Source of the DNA: Ridgeia piscesae
Lineage: Eukaryota > Annelida > Polychaeta > Sabellida > Siboglinidae
Direction of reading: 5' to 3'
NCBI GenBank assembly: GCA_025642075.2
Contig: JAODUO010000559.1
Span: 57,501 to 121,500, forward strand
DNA: 64,000 bases
Shown: piece by piece, positions 1 to 11,041 of the stretch
Position numbering within the stretch: position 1 is the first letter of the stretch
Layout: every line of letters starts with the position of its first letter
Notes under the pieces: model-generated
Seen by the model: only the letters and a program-made list of their open reading frames with translations
Told to the model about the DNA's origin: nothing
Database searches by the model: none
Program-made: the position numbers and the translations under genes

Positions 1-834
1 CACAATGCCAGTGTTGCTAGACCTGTAGTACCAACATTACAAGAACTATAATGATAACACTAAGACCAAACTGTCCAGCAGTGCTTAGATAGCTAAAATG
101 GAAATGTATCAGAAAAAAATCATGTCTGCAAAACGTCATGTTGAGTGAACCAGGCTAATATTGCTGCTGTTGTGAATGGCAGAAAACAGACCCAGCTAAC
201 ATGGACGTGCAGTGACTATGACACTCCTGTGACCACACTGGTCAGGGCAGGAAGTCCTAAAACTCCTTATATAATGTAATATCCAGTCCAGTGTTGTACG
301 CATTACTCCCTGGCTGATCTGTTCTATTGAACACCACCTCAACTTCTCTGGGAAGCATTTCGCCATGCTGCAATTACTGCACGAAGGCCATTTGTACACA
401 AACATCCATCAATATCTATAGCCAGGAACTCATTCATACAAGTCAGCAAACTGAACATAGTGCGAACATTCTTGCCCAAGATTCAACACAGCAACACAGG
501 GCTCGAACCTTCCCAGCAAACAAGGAACCATTTCTGAACCAGTTGGCATGCATCATACTGGTTCATAATTGGTACCGCTCCACCAGTATGTGTTTTCATG
601 TGTATTCAAGTGAATACACATGTTCTGCCTGTTGTCACAGGTTTTGATCGAGTTTGACACGAGTCGTACTGGGTCAGAACTGGTACGGTTTCACTGGCAC
701 AAGTCATCACATAAAAAATTGTGATTTCACTGTAAACACACCAAATTTGTTCACAGAATCCGGTGAATTAACGTGAATTGAGCCAGTTGAACTCGTGAAT
801 TCACTTATGTGAAATCACAGGTCGTTGTTTGCTG
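1..834. other. No gene recognised; left edge of window
   Basis: This stretch lies on the 3' side of the last visible dynein light-chain exon (that gene reads leftward), so it is either intron 3 or downstream DNA. I looked on the minus strand for the next Tctex1 exon, which should begin with a tyrosine-lysine pair followed by a hydrophobic strand, and did not find one. Bases 327-430 belong to a dispersed repeat also seen near 19440 and 51258. Confidence 0.5.
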
Positions 835-1596
835 GGTTGGCTCTCTTGACTGAGAGTCCAATAAGCTCTAGTGACTTGACTGAGAGTCCAATAAGCTCTA
901 GTCACTTGACTGAGAGTCCAATAAGCTCTAGTCACTTGACTGAGAGTCCAATAAGCTCTAGTGACTTGACTGAGAGTCCAATAAGCTCTAGTCACTTGAC
1001 TGAGAGTCCAATAAGCTCTAGTCACTTGACTGAGAGTCCAATAAGCTCTAGTCACTTGACTGAGAGTCCAATAAGCTCTAGTCACTTGACTGAGAGTCCA
1101 ATAAGCTCTAGTCACTTGACTGAGAGTCCAATAAGCTCTAGTGACTTGACTGAGAGTCCAATAAGCTCTAGTGACTTGACTGAGAGTCCAATAAGCTCTA
1201 GTGACTTGACTGAGAGTCCAATAAGCTCTAGTCACTTGACTGAGAGTCCAATAAGCTCTAGTGACTTGACTGAGAGTCCAATAAGCTCTAGTCACTTGAC
1301 TGAGAGTCCAATAAGCTCTAGTGACTTGACTGAGAGTCCAATAAGCTCTAGTCACTTGACTGAGAGTCCAATAAGCTCTAGTCACTTGACTGAGAGTCCA
1401 ATAAGCTCTAGTGACTTGACTGAGAGTCCAATAAGCTCTAGTCACTTGACTGAGAGTCCAATAAGCTCTAGTCACTTGACTGAGAGTCCAATAAGCTCTA
1501 GTGACTTGACTGAGAGTCCAATAAGCTCTAGTGACTTGACTGAGAGTCCAATAAGCTCTAGTCACTTGACTGAGAGTCCAATAAGCTCTAGTGACT
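835..1596. repeat. 30-bp minisatellite, 25 near-identical copies
   Basis: A 30-bp unit (core TTGACTGAGAGTCC, then AATAAGCTCTAGT) repeats 25 times. By eye the copies are identical except for one base, the C or G in AGT(C/G)AC. With C, the junction AGTCACTTGACT is a short palindrome; with G it is broken. Because 30 is a multiple of three, the array is open on both strands and gives long low-complexity reading frames. I see no support for translation. It lies about 110 bp beyond the donor of dynein light-chain exon 3, in probable intron. Confidence 0.95.
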
Positions 1597-1706
1597 GCAC
1601 AAGACAAGACAAGACAAGGTCCTGGATGCATCATCATTTCAGTGAGCATGCAATGTTCACAGAAGCATGTAGTTTCAGTGCACTGGCTTGCGTTGGTTCT
1701 ACAAAC

Positions 1707-1797
1707 CTTTTCAAGTTGAACATCTTCACTTTGTTTCTCATCTCATCGACGATTAACTTGATGAGTTTGGTGCTGTCATGCCCAACATAATGTTTAT
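1707..1797 (-). CDS. Dynein light chain exon 3
   Basis: 91 nt, phase 1 in and phase 2 out. The acceptor is cttcctgtcacag and the donor is AAAAG|gtttgt. It encodes HYVGHDSTKLIKLIVDEM and NKVKMFNLKR, matching the second helix region of Tctex1 proteins. The next exon must supply the one base finishing the last arginine/serine codon. Confidence 0.75.
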
Positions 1798-2322
1798 CTG
1801 TGACAGGAAGTAGCAATGTATATTTTAGTATAGTATATTTTAGTATGGTATGGTATGGTATGGTATGGTATGGTATGGTATGGTATGGTATGGTATGGTA
1901 TGGTATGGTATGGTATGGTATGGTATGGTATGGTATGGTATGGTATGGTATGGTATGGTATGGTATGGTATGGTATCGTATAGTATAGTATAGTATACTG
2001 TATGCAAAAATATCCAGGGTACAATTCTGCTGAAGAGTATTTAAAATTGACTAAAATATAGATGATGCTAATTGCTATAGAAAAATATTAAATGTTGCTA
2101 AGGTTTAGTTGCACTATATACTGAACTAGATAAGTAGGACAATAGATATTATATAATTTTTACTCACTTTTTACATTTTATTTATTATGTACAGTGCTCT
2201 TGAGCAAGTTTTATCGCATGAAAAGAGCGCTAATTAAATTTGGTATGTAATATATATCTATATATAATATATAATATACCAAATATATATATATATAGAT
2301 ATATGTATACACACTGTATATA

Positions 2323-2375
<53 letters not shown>

Positions 2376-3161
2376 GCCTAATACCAATACTGTACCCAAT
2401 GTTATTCTATAGTAGGGGCTACTGTACATGAGTAAACACAAATAATATGAAACATGTTACTATGATATGATTAATGTATAATTAAGGCAAATTAACTAAA
2501 TTAATAACATACTTGTTTGTAATGTCAGCATGTTAAAAATGAAGTACAGTAAATCCTCCTCTTATATGCCCCCCCCCCAACAGCCACCGGGATTATGCGG
2601 CCACATTTTCATTGTATTAGCGCTTTCTAATACAAACTACCCCTCACCAGCAGCCACCCGGCCAGGATTGCATAAATAATCTACCCCTCTTCAGTGGCCA
2701 ATTAGCAATCGAAAACTGCAATTTTTAGTCACAATGCAGTAACAAATTAAGTAGGCTCACCATACACTCATAATTTTCGTTAAGAAAACATGTAACTGGC
2801 ATTGTTGCAATGTCATATGTCTCAAATGGTAACAATATACATGTGTACTTGTAAGGGAGCGGCCAGTTTGCCATGAAATGGGCATTCATTGATGGCCACC
2901 GTCCTTTGGGTTTGCTTAAGGGTTGGCCATATAACAGGTGGACTACTGTATTTAACTTACTCTTAGCAATAAAAAATTTCAGAATTTCAATGTTGAGCCA
3001 CAATATTATTCCTTGTCAAAATAGTATCGATGTATCCTCAGAATGCATTAAAACAATGTTAAAATAACTGTTTTGCACAATACATTCCATACATCTAGTG
3101 CGTCTAGTTTTTTGTGGGACAATTGAACTTTTTATTTTACTTAATTGTTACTGGACAAGTA

Positions 3162-3220
<59 letters not shown>

Positions 3221-4020
3221 CTAAATGCTGCACATGGAGACCAGTGCATATACAACCGCCTACAGGAGCCGTATATTTTATGTAACTGATTTTCCAATTA
3301 TGTCTAATTGGAACATTGTCTGTAATACAAATTACACACCACATTCTACAATATTGTTGATATTGTAACAAATAACATATACACAAAAATCGGTCTCCTT
3401 AAAACCTATATGCCGCGTATGGGAGACGGGTGTGTAATTGGAAGTTAGTTATTAGTTATACTTATTTGCAGTAGTATATATTTAACGCCGACCTGGTATA
3501 TCCAAAACCCAATACAACGATAACAATAACAACGTAAATATATATGCAGATACACAAATTTACGGCGCCGCATTTTTAAAATGTACCACGTATGGCTAGG
3601 AGATCCGTCAAATATTTGTTTCATTAATGTGTATATATTTATTAAAATTAATACATATTAAACAAGCATATAGTACACGGAGCACGGAATGCTAACCCCT
3701 CAATCAATATATAGCAAAACTTTTAAACTATAAGCACTTCTCTGCCGGGGTCCCGTACACGGCGGCTTATGCACATAAATATACACAAGTGTCTGCAATA
3801 AATGTGGTAAAAACCAATCAAAATAAAGTTTATAATAATTGCATAAGTTAATTCCTTTATATCTAAACTATCTCCACTACAAGGATAATCATTAAATAAA
3901 ATGCATTAGTTATGTAATCACACATCAAAACTTTAAGGAGACCGGCTCCAGTCTCCTTAAAACAGCGGTCTCCCGTACGCGGTGCTATATGCATAACTGG
4001 TCTCCCGTATGCGGTGTTTA

Positions 4021-4086
<66 letters not shown>

Positions 4087-6329
4087 CATATACATGTATT
4101 ATTGTGTGTTACCTTTTAGGGTATCTTCCAAAACTTCTTTGATCATGAGTTTCACTTTGTCAGGGGTGTACTTCTTAACAGGGTCCAGTCGATATGTGTT
4201 TTCATAAGTTACCTGCAGCAAGGAAAGGTGGTGAATTTCTCTCATATTCTCAGTCTGTCTAGATCACTATTATGGTTAACCATTATTATCTGCATTCTCA
4301 CGTTCAACTGCTGTTAAAGTCTAAATATAAACCCACTTTCAACTCATGTTCAACTTCATCTGTTGAACAGCAGTTGAAAAGCATATTTTAACGGTTGAAA
4401 TTCAACTATTCCGACATAATCAGTTGAATTTCAACTGAAACTCAGATGAGTTTCAACTGAGTTTCAACAATGCATTTGGGGGTGTGTGAGATGCAGCTAA
4501 AATACATGGAAAACAAAAACAAGTCTCGTCTCATGAGAAGAAAATTTACTATATAGCATGAAAGATATTCTTTAAAAATGACTGTATTAGACAGTCTGGC
4601 AGTGGTTGCAGACAGGCAAACACATCTCTAAGAACAGCTGATAGAGTGGCAGGAACTGTTCAACAGACATGGACAGAATGTATATTTGGAGATGTGGATT
4701 GGACAAGAAAACAAAGTGTTGGTTAGAAGAAACTAAAACAAAGAGACAGCTTTAATTGTATATCTGAGTGGAGTGGTATATGGGAACTGTTGTGCATTTA
4801 CTTTATTTGTGAAAACATATTTGTTATTTATATTTATTGTATTCCTTATTATTATCAGTCCTTATTCGGGTCAAAAATAAAGTTCTAGTCCTTGTTATCA
4901 TAGAAATGTTAAACAAACAGCAGGAGAGGGTATAAGTTTGTAAAAATAACTGGGTCAGGAGAATCACTGGTGTAAGGAGAATACACAAACAAAGAGTGGA
5001 AGAACTGCGGGAGGAGGTCAGGGTGAAAGGATATGTTAAGGAAAAGCTGAAAAAGAGGAGATTACAGAGGATGGGACATGCTGAAAGTACGGGAGAAGAA
5101 CGGTTGGCCAAGAAAATAGATGGCTGGAGAGAGAAGGAAAAGAGAAGAGCTAGGCTGTGCTGGGAGGACTGCGAATAAAGGTAGATTTGGGATGACTGGT
5201 AGAGGGATGGAAAGGGAAAGGAATGAAGACAGTGAAAATAACAATGCGATAAAAATGAATAACAATAAGAAATGGGTGATCAGCGGAAAATCTTGCCTGG
5301 GAAAAGAAGTGGAAAAAGAACATTATAGAGTTTAACAAAAACAACATTATATATATATAGAGTTTAACAAAAACAACAGTATACAGTTTAACAAAAAACA
5401 ACAGTATAGAGTTTAACAAAAACAACAGTATAGAGTTTAACAAAAACCAACATTATACAGTTTAACAACAAAACAACATTATAGAGTTTATAACAAAAAG
5501 ATCATTATACAGTTTAACAAAAAGAACATTATACAGTTTAACAGAAACAACAGTATACAGTTTAACAACAAAACAACAGTATGCAGTTTAACAAAAACAA
5601 ACAGTATACAGTTTAACAAAAACAATTATACAGTTTAACAACAAACAACATGTAAAGGTGTAGAATTGTGGTAAAGGTGTAGCAGACGCGCGACGCCTTC
5701 TCTGGTCAACTGCCGATAACCATCCGTTTTTCTGCTTACCACTAGGTGTCAATTACCAGTCACTGTTCAACGGATCCCACTGCTGCCACCAATTGTAAGA
5801 GATCGTGATGTTGAACACACTGACGATGTGAGACTGTTTATTGAAATAACTGACACCTAGTGGTTCTCCCCTACAAGCTCTCCTTCGTGACAACGCCGGC
5901 ACAATTAAGTGACCGGTCGCTGTCCACGTCTGCTATCTATCTGCATGGCTCAGCCACAGGTCAGATTTTAAAGCCTGGCCCAACAGATGACGCGCTACTC
6001 CCACATCCTCATAGCTTCCCTACCAGGAAGGCTACCGTAAACACAATGTAATAGCGGCCGCTCTAGCCCTATGGGAGCCTGTACCACTGTATCACTATAT
6101 CATAATGCTACACCTTTACCACAATTCTACACCGTTACAAACATTATACAGTTTAACAACAAAAAAGACTCACCTTAGCTTTCGGAAGCAATTCTTCGTG
6201 TGGGTCACGTGAAAATGACATGATGGTTGAGTAGATTTCCTGAACAGCATTCCCTGAGCCTACTTCAAATATGCTCATGCGGGGTTTCCTCAATCTTTCG
6301 TTATGGTTGGCTGGCGTGGGCTCGGCCAT
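1707..6329 (-). CDS. Tctex-type dynein light chain gene (partial, 5' three coding exons)
   Basis: Minus-strand gene with three coding exons at 6329-6174, 4212-4113 and 1797-1707. They join in frame (phases 0, 1, 2) with good GT-AG sites and give 115 complete codons plus two bases. The product starts MAEPTP. Residues about 53-115 look like the start of a Tctex1/DYNLT domain: YENTYRLDP, then a helix with KVKLMIKEVLED, then HYVGHDSTKLIKLIVDEM. Known family members are light chains of cytoplasmic or axonemal dynein that sit on the intermediate chains; the long N-terminal tail suggests the DYNLT2/4/5 group. The conserved second half of the domain (RYK, beta strands, final aromatic) is missing and should lie left of base 1. 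Repeats and a transposon fill intron 1. Family is fairly sure; subfamily is not. Confidence 0.8.
1843..1995. repeat. Pentanucleotide microsatellite (TATGG)n
   Basis: About 26 copies of TATGG run to near 1976 and decay into TAGTA repeats. The array sits in dynein light-chain intron 2, about 45 bp upstream of the exon 3 acceptor. Both strands give long but meaningless low-complexity frames. Confidence 0.95.
2240..2372. repeat. AT-rich block ending in (TA)n microsatellite
   Basis: Irregular TATA-type sequence followed by about 24 TA dinucleotides at 2325-2371. The rest of 1996-3160 is AT-rich intron with no recognised feature. Confidence 0.9.
3162..3218. repeat. (TA)n microsatellite, left side of inverted-repeat element
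   Basis: About 28 TA units. It borders the left end of the element at 3219-4024, whose right end also meets a (TA)n run. Confidence 0.95.
3219..4024. mobile_element. Probable MITE with degenerate inverted ends, between two TA runs
   Basis: The left end (from GGCTAAATGCTGC) and the reverse complement of the right end (AGGTTAAACACCGCATAC) align over roughly 75 bp, sharing GGAGACCAGT and GCATATA blocks; I estimate about 70% identity. The motif GGGAGAC next to CCGCRTACG recurs inside, for example near 3405-3430 and 3970-4015. There is no coding sequence. A small non-autonomous DNA transposon inserted in a TA microsatellite is the simplest reading. It sits in dynein light-chain intron 2. Confidence 0.6.
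4025..4082. repeat. (TA)n microsatellite, right side of inverted-repeat element
   Basis: About 28 TA units, ending some 30 bp from dynein light-chain exon 2. Together with the run at 3162-3218 it frames the element between them. Confidence 0.95.
4113..4212 (-). CDS. Dynein light chain exon 2
   Basis: 100 nt, phase 0 in and phase 1 out. The acceptor is a pyrimidine run ending ttgctgcag and the donor is AAAAG|gtaaca. It encodes the opening of the Tctex1 domain, YENTYRLDPVKKY and the first helix ending LEDTLK. Confidence 0.8.
4303..4480. repeat. Cluster of inverted TTCAACTG/CAGTTGAA motifs
   Basis: A perfect 13-bp inverted repeat (TTCAACTGCTGTT at 4303-4315, complement at 4366-4378) is followed by a palindrome CAGTTGAA-T-TTCAACTG at 4421-4437 and further TTCAACT copies. 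It lies in dynein light-chain intron 1 and could be a folded transposon remnant. No function can be read from it. Confidence 0.7.
4487..4552. mobile_element. Fragment matching the end of the 6498-7043 element
   Basis: CAGCTAAAATACATGGAAAA and the following AAACAAG and TTTACTA words match the right arm of the inverted-repeat element at about 6985-7043. It is probably a second, truncated or decayed member of that family. Confidence 0.55.
4951..5330 (+). mobile_element. LINE reverse-transcriptase tail, decayed
   Basis: Reading from 4951 gives WVRRITGVRRIHKQRVEELR, then KEKLKKRRLQRMGHAES and WEDCE, with a stop at 5179. This is the pattern (RRLxWxGH ... RLxKK ... RRARLxWED) found after the reverse transcriptase of many animal non-LTR retrotransposons. 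A shifted frame continues with similar charged residues to about 5330. It lies in dynein light-chain intron 1, opposite to the gene's direction. Confidence 0.65.
5328..5650. repeat. 23-26-bp minisatellite, 13 copies (one more beyond a MITE)
   Basis: Units of the form (C/G)AGTTTAACAAAAACAACA with GTATA or TTATA ends repeat 13 times. A fourteenth copy (6150-6167) lies beyond an inserted transposon and ends seven bases from the exon 1 donor site of the dynein light-chain gene (donor reads gtgagt at 6173-6168). The array therefore starts at the 5' splice site on the transcribed strand. Confidence 0.9.
5651..6139. mobile_element. 489-bp MITE with 34-bp terminal inverted repeats
   Basis: The left end at 5651-5684 (starts TGTAAAGGTGTAGAATTGTG) and the right end at 6106-6139 are inverted repeats with one mismatch in 34. 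The flanks read AACA on both sides, a likely 4-bp target duplication. Removing the element and one AACA restores a normal unit of the host minisatellite, so the empty site can be rebuilt. No transposase is present; superfamily not assigned. It lies in dynein light-chain intron 1, close to the exon 1 donor. Confidence 0.85.
6174..6329 (-). CDS. Dynein light chain exon 1 (start codon)
   Basis: 156 nt, 52 codons, ending in phase 0 at the donor AAG|gtgagt. The ATG at 6329-6327 is the first in frame and has an acATGG context. It encodes a charged N-terminal tail (MAEPTPANHNERLRKP, then FSRDPHEELLPKAK) of the kind that precedes the Tctex1 domain in DYNLT2/5-like proteins. Confidence 0.75.
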
Positions 6330-6497
6330 GTTTGAACAATGAAACCAACCTGAAAACTACATACATTAATTACACATCAATATTCAAACTTTATTATGTG
6401 TTAAACCTTTAAAAATAGAATTTTTTCTTCAGTTACACATTAAAATTCCAGTCAGGAGACTGCATGCATTCATGTTGTTATAAATTGTAGAATTATA

Positions 6498-7043
6498 AAT
6501 TAGTAAATGATTTATCTGTTTTTCTTTGTTTTCTGTATATTTCAGCTGTCTCTCACAGCCTTTTTCAGTGGGCGGAATTGTATGGTTGTGTCACATGACT
6601 TATATCATGTGACACAAGCTGGAGCATGACCAGTGGGAGTTCTTGTCCAATGACTATTTAAAGACGGCTTCCCCCTATGTATGTTGATGGCCTCTTTGAT
6701 TTTCCTTCTGTACCAGTTCTCTTCAAGGTCTAGGATTTATACATCCCTCATAGAACACCGGTGGCCTGTGTTCAACTTGTGTTCGCTTACTGGCGATAGG
6801 GGTTGGCAACACGATAGGTGTTCTTTAATTTGTGTGCCCAGTGGCCTCGCTGTTTCCCCATGAAGTGTTGGTCGCAGTCTGGACATTGGATGTCCTGTCA
6901 GTCATGCTTCAGCTTGTGTCACAAAATGTAAGTCATGTGACATGACAGTGAAATTCAGTCTGCTGAAGAAGGCTGCAAGAAACAGCTTAAATATATGGAA
7001 AACAAAGAAAAAAGTTTCTCGAGAGGTAAATTATTTACTAATT
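6498..7043. mobile_element. 546-bp inverted-repeat element (MITE) upstream of the dynein light-chain gene
   Basis: Roughly 125 bp at each end (6498-6622 and 6919-7043) are imperfect inverted repeats, sharing TTCTTTGTTTTC, CAGCTGT, TGTCACATGACTTA and GTGACACAAGCT. The left arm also has an internal perfect 12-bp hairpin, TGTGTCACATGA with its complement at 6605-6616. There is no coding sequence. The element starts only about 170 bp upstream of the dynein light-chain ATG, so it may lie in or next to that promoter. Confidence 0.75.
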
Positions 7044-9600
7044 AACAATGAAAAAAAAACCGGACCATTACATTCGAATATGTAGAATTATAGTGTACAA
7101 TATTTTCAATTATATACTGCAACTACCTTTGACCCTTAGTTGTAAGAAATAGCTATGGTTCATGAAGCACATTACTTAAGTTCAGTATGACTATACTCAA
7201 AATTGTTTACCCTCAAAAGCGCTGTCAGGTTCAGTCACCAGACAGCACAAATGTTCTGGAGTTGTCTTAAAATGTACCATATGTTGATGTACCATATGTT
7301 GATGGCTTGCACAAACTTTAACAATACCATTTATTAAGTGTCAGTAGTTGTATTTGAATATATTGTATTGTATGTTTTGTAAGTTGGAAGACAAATATCA
7401 ATGCAAGAACAAACATAGTTTCTTTAAAGGAAAATATGTCTTATTATGACAGCAGTATATCTGAATGACAGGAGACATTATCCTGCATTAATTATAAACA
7501 CAATAATTATTTGTATTTCTACCATAATAGCACAAAAACACATAAAAAAATTTAACCAGTACACTACCTGGTAAATGTCTTTTCCTCACCTGTCATGGAA
7601 TCACACACTGCAGCTGCGTGAATTCATCAGACTGACTATCGTGCTCTCGTCAAGGGTAATTAAAAGACTGACTACTAACCGGTCCAACTAAAATGTCCCC
7701 TGTGGCAGGTGTTGCTATCGAAACATCCGTTAATTATTTACTGCTCATAATGAAATGGCATGTCAACTCCAGCACAAATGAGAATTGCAAATGAAAACCT
7801 TAACAGAGTGTCACCACAAACACTCATGTGGTAAATGCACTGAATTATAGATGGTCAACATTTAGGCTTAATTCACTTATCAAAGTGAACTCTGGAATTA
7901 TCTGGATAAGAAATGTGACCCAAATAGCAAGATATAGTTGTGGACCTAGTTTACAAGCTGTGTGTGGTTCACTGAGATAATGTTTTACAAGGCAAACTTC
8001 GAACAAAGTTCAGGCAAGTGTGGTTTGTAAGCAAGTTGATTTTGTCAAAGAATTTAGCATAAATTTACTAATAATTTTAAGCATGCATGCACTAATTAGT
8101 GTACACTCTCTTTTTTAGCAATGTTTGATAGTCATCTATATCTACTATGAAATCATATCATATCAATCATTTATTGTAATTACTTTAGAGGAAATAAAAA
8201 AAATTTATGCTAGAATCCATATCATGTTACATCCTGCTATATATTTCCATGTCCACCAAATAAACAAATGACCAAAAAATCATGAATTCAAAATACCATA
8301 TTATATGGTATGTAATTTGCCTTTCACAATTTAATATGCATTTTTTTGCCATGCCATTTTTTCATGATGCCGAGACATCATGTCATTGTTATCAGCTCGA
8401 ATCACGCATAATGTAGCTTTCAATATTCAGAGCATATTAACAAGGTTGGCTTTTGGGTAGAAACGAGCATCAGAATGAAGTATTGTACAATAGTTCTAGG
8501 TAATACAAACACTAGTCTTCACAGAGGAACAGACAATTAGCTGATGGTTCCATACAAATGCAATGTTGTTGAAAAAATTAAGTTGACCAAACTGATGGTT
8601 TTGTTGCCTGAAGCTGCTTCACAGCCAGAATTCTCAGTTTAACTGTATCAAACGCAGCCCACGAGAGATAATCTACTCTAGTGAATATACGTAGCAAACA
8701 GTTATTGTATTTAGCTTCAGAATGAAAAAATTTACAGTCCATGATATCACTGTAATATTGATTGATGGATGTATGAGCAATTGTCTTAAAAAACAATTTT
8801 GTCCCAAACTTTAGGTAACCCAAAGTATTTGTTTTTGATCAATTTTATTTTTTTTTATAAAAGTGCAATGTTTGTAATGTTTCTAAATTTGGTTTAATTT
8901 ATTTGGACAAGTATATGTATTGAAAAAATTACCCTTTTTAAGGGAAAAAATTTGAACAAAAATGAAAAAATTTGAACCATTATATAAAATTTTTGGTTTT
9001 ACCAAGGGAAAAAAACGGTTTAAAAATTTTTTTCTTCAAAAATTCACCCATGACCTAAACAATTTGCCATTGGCTACCACTCCTGCTGGTGACATCGAGA
9101 GTTTATGCGAACAGTAACATGCTGAGATGATGACCTTAATGAAAAAACCATGCATTGCTCGTCTGACAGATAGTGACTATGCGTCCCAAACAACCCTGGC
9201 CTACAGATGGACTGCAGCAACTGAGACAATATGTCCATCAAGGGTGAGTGTAGATGGCACATACCTGTCTCGTTGTACATCGGGAAATTTATACAGATCT
9301 GCAAGAGTTATTCAAGTGGAATATCGCATTGACCAAATCGACTTACTATCATACAGAAATTGATTCAGCAAGCCATGATAATAAAACAATGTTCCGCATC
9401 ACAAATGAATTGATGTGCTGCCAAAATATGACAATGCACCCCTTTCCTTGGCTGAGCAGTTCATTGTACACCCTTTATGGACCCCCGATTCGATGGGCCT
9501 GAACTGTGGGCAATATTACTATTGGAGCCTGATTTTGCTGATGAAATCTGTGTTGTTGAGCCCTTGTGTGACTTCCAGTTAACTACAAGGTATATTATTC
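7044..9600. other. No gene recognised; AT-rich intergenic DNA
   Basis: I see short open frames only, none with recognisable domains or splice-linked neighbours. From about 8850 to 9060 the sequence is rich in A/T homopolymers. From about 9080 it may already be the decayed 5' part of the LINE that becomes recognisable near 9780. Confidence 0.5.
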
Positions 9601-10560
9601 GTGTACTGGTTGTTCAGGGTTCTGGCAAGACTTGTCTCCAACTGGCGTAGACGTCATTTCTACAGCCATGCTTAAATCAAACATTGTCACGCTAGCATCG
9701 TTGTTTACACAAGCTGTGAACCAGTCGATTGAGTCATCTACGATGTCAGCTCATATGTAATATGCCGCCATAAGACCTTTCTTGAAGAAGAGTGGACTCA
9801 ACACTGAATTATTGGCTAACTACCATTCATTTTGAAACTCCTCGAGAAGATTGTTGCATCACTAATTCAACGACACATGGACATGACTGGTCTATATGAT
9901 ATCATTCAGAGTGCATAACACCCGGCACACAGTATTGAAACTGCTCTTGTCCGTCCGTATACAAGATGACATTCTTCATTCTCTGGATAATCGGATGACC
10001 ATAATATTGGTGCTGCTTGACTTGAGTGCTGCATTAACAAATTTTGGCTACACCACAGGCATGTGATATCTCGAGTTGACTACAGCAATGCTCTACTGTA
10101 AGGTGTGTCGGAGACTGCTGCATCAGCTGCAGATGGTCCTGAATTCTGTGGTGCAACTCATTACTGGGATCCGCATAAGAGATCACATACCACAATTGTT
10201 CTGTTCAGTCTTCTTTGGTTGGCAGTTCACCAATGGGTTGAATTTAAGATCCTTCCCATCATGTATCTCGCTGTTCACCACCTCAGACCAGAATATCTGG
10301 CCTCACTAGTGGCTCCGTACTCACCCACCTGTCCACTGCGAACCGCTGGCCAGCGCCAGTTGACAATACCATGGTACATGTACCACCTTGAATGATATGG
10401 TTATCAGTTTTTCTCAGGTGGCAGGCCCGACACTTTGGAACAATCTACTACCTGCTGTTAGATATGCTGACTCAGTGGAACATCTAAGACATTGCTAAAT
10501 ACACATCTATTCTGCAAAGTGTTTAGAACACTGTCTGGCTAGCTGAAGTGACATTTAAAT
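9600..10560 (+). mobile_element. Decayed LINE (CR1/L2/Jockey-like) reverse transcriptase, internally deleted
   Basis: With frameshifts and stops, plus-strand translation shows typical LINE reverse-transcriptase blocks in order: KKSGLNTELLANY near 9790; HMDMTGLYDI near 9875; QDDILHSLDNRM near 9960, then ILVLLDLSAA near 10005. It then jumps to the later block resembling DYCNxLLYG at about 10075, and on to VHHLRPEYLASLV and PTLWNNLLPAVRY-type sequence up to 10560. The catalytic YADD block is missing between 10040 and 10075, so it is a dead, internally deleted copy. Confidence 0.75.
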
Positions 10561-11041
10561 GAGGTTGACTATTTACACTTTTGTTTAACTAAGTCAATAA
10601 CATGTTTTAAAGTTTGCTTGTCTTCTTAATTTTGATCCATTTCTAATTTTGTAAAGTCAATTTCATATTGTAATTAACTTATTTATTTTATTGAATTTAT
10701 TTATTTATTAACTTATTTTTTAACATATTTTAACATATATTTATGTATGTAGTTATTTTATACTGTTAGGACCTTTGAGCAGGTTTTTAATTCAGATACA
10801 TGGCACTTTATGGTTGCAAATAATAATAAAAGGCACACAATGTTGAAATATAAATTATCGTAATTGTGTATTTCATTTTTGTTGCAAATAAATTATTACT
10901 ATACAATTTGTTTAAACAGTGCCTCATTGCACAACACTTGCTTTTTATTTATATTACTTTGCGAAAATAAAAAATAGTGTCAAAATAGGGATTTAATCCA
11001 TAGATTAAATACGTTTTGCTCACAGCACCAACTACTTGTAA
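10561..11041. other. No feature recognised; T/A-rich intergenic DNA
   Basis: Runs of TTTATTTATT-like sequence follow the LINE remnant and may be its degenerate 3' tail. No coding sequence is seen. Confidence 0.5.

Noticed and set aside
196..405. Minus-strand frame considered as the missing last exon of the Tctex-type gene
   Set aside because: It lacks the RYK and following strands of the Tctex1 domain and overlaps a dispersed repeat found at two other places.
835..1596. CRISPR-like array
   Set aside because: There are no unique spacers; units are directly tandem in an animal genome.
825..1790. Long frames on both strands over the 30-bp array (321 and 282 codons)
   Set aside because: They exist only because the unit length is a multiple of three. 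The sequence is low-complexity, both strands are open equally, and no splice or promoter context supports translation.
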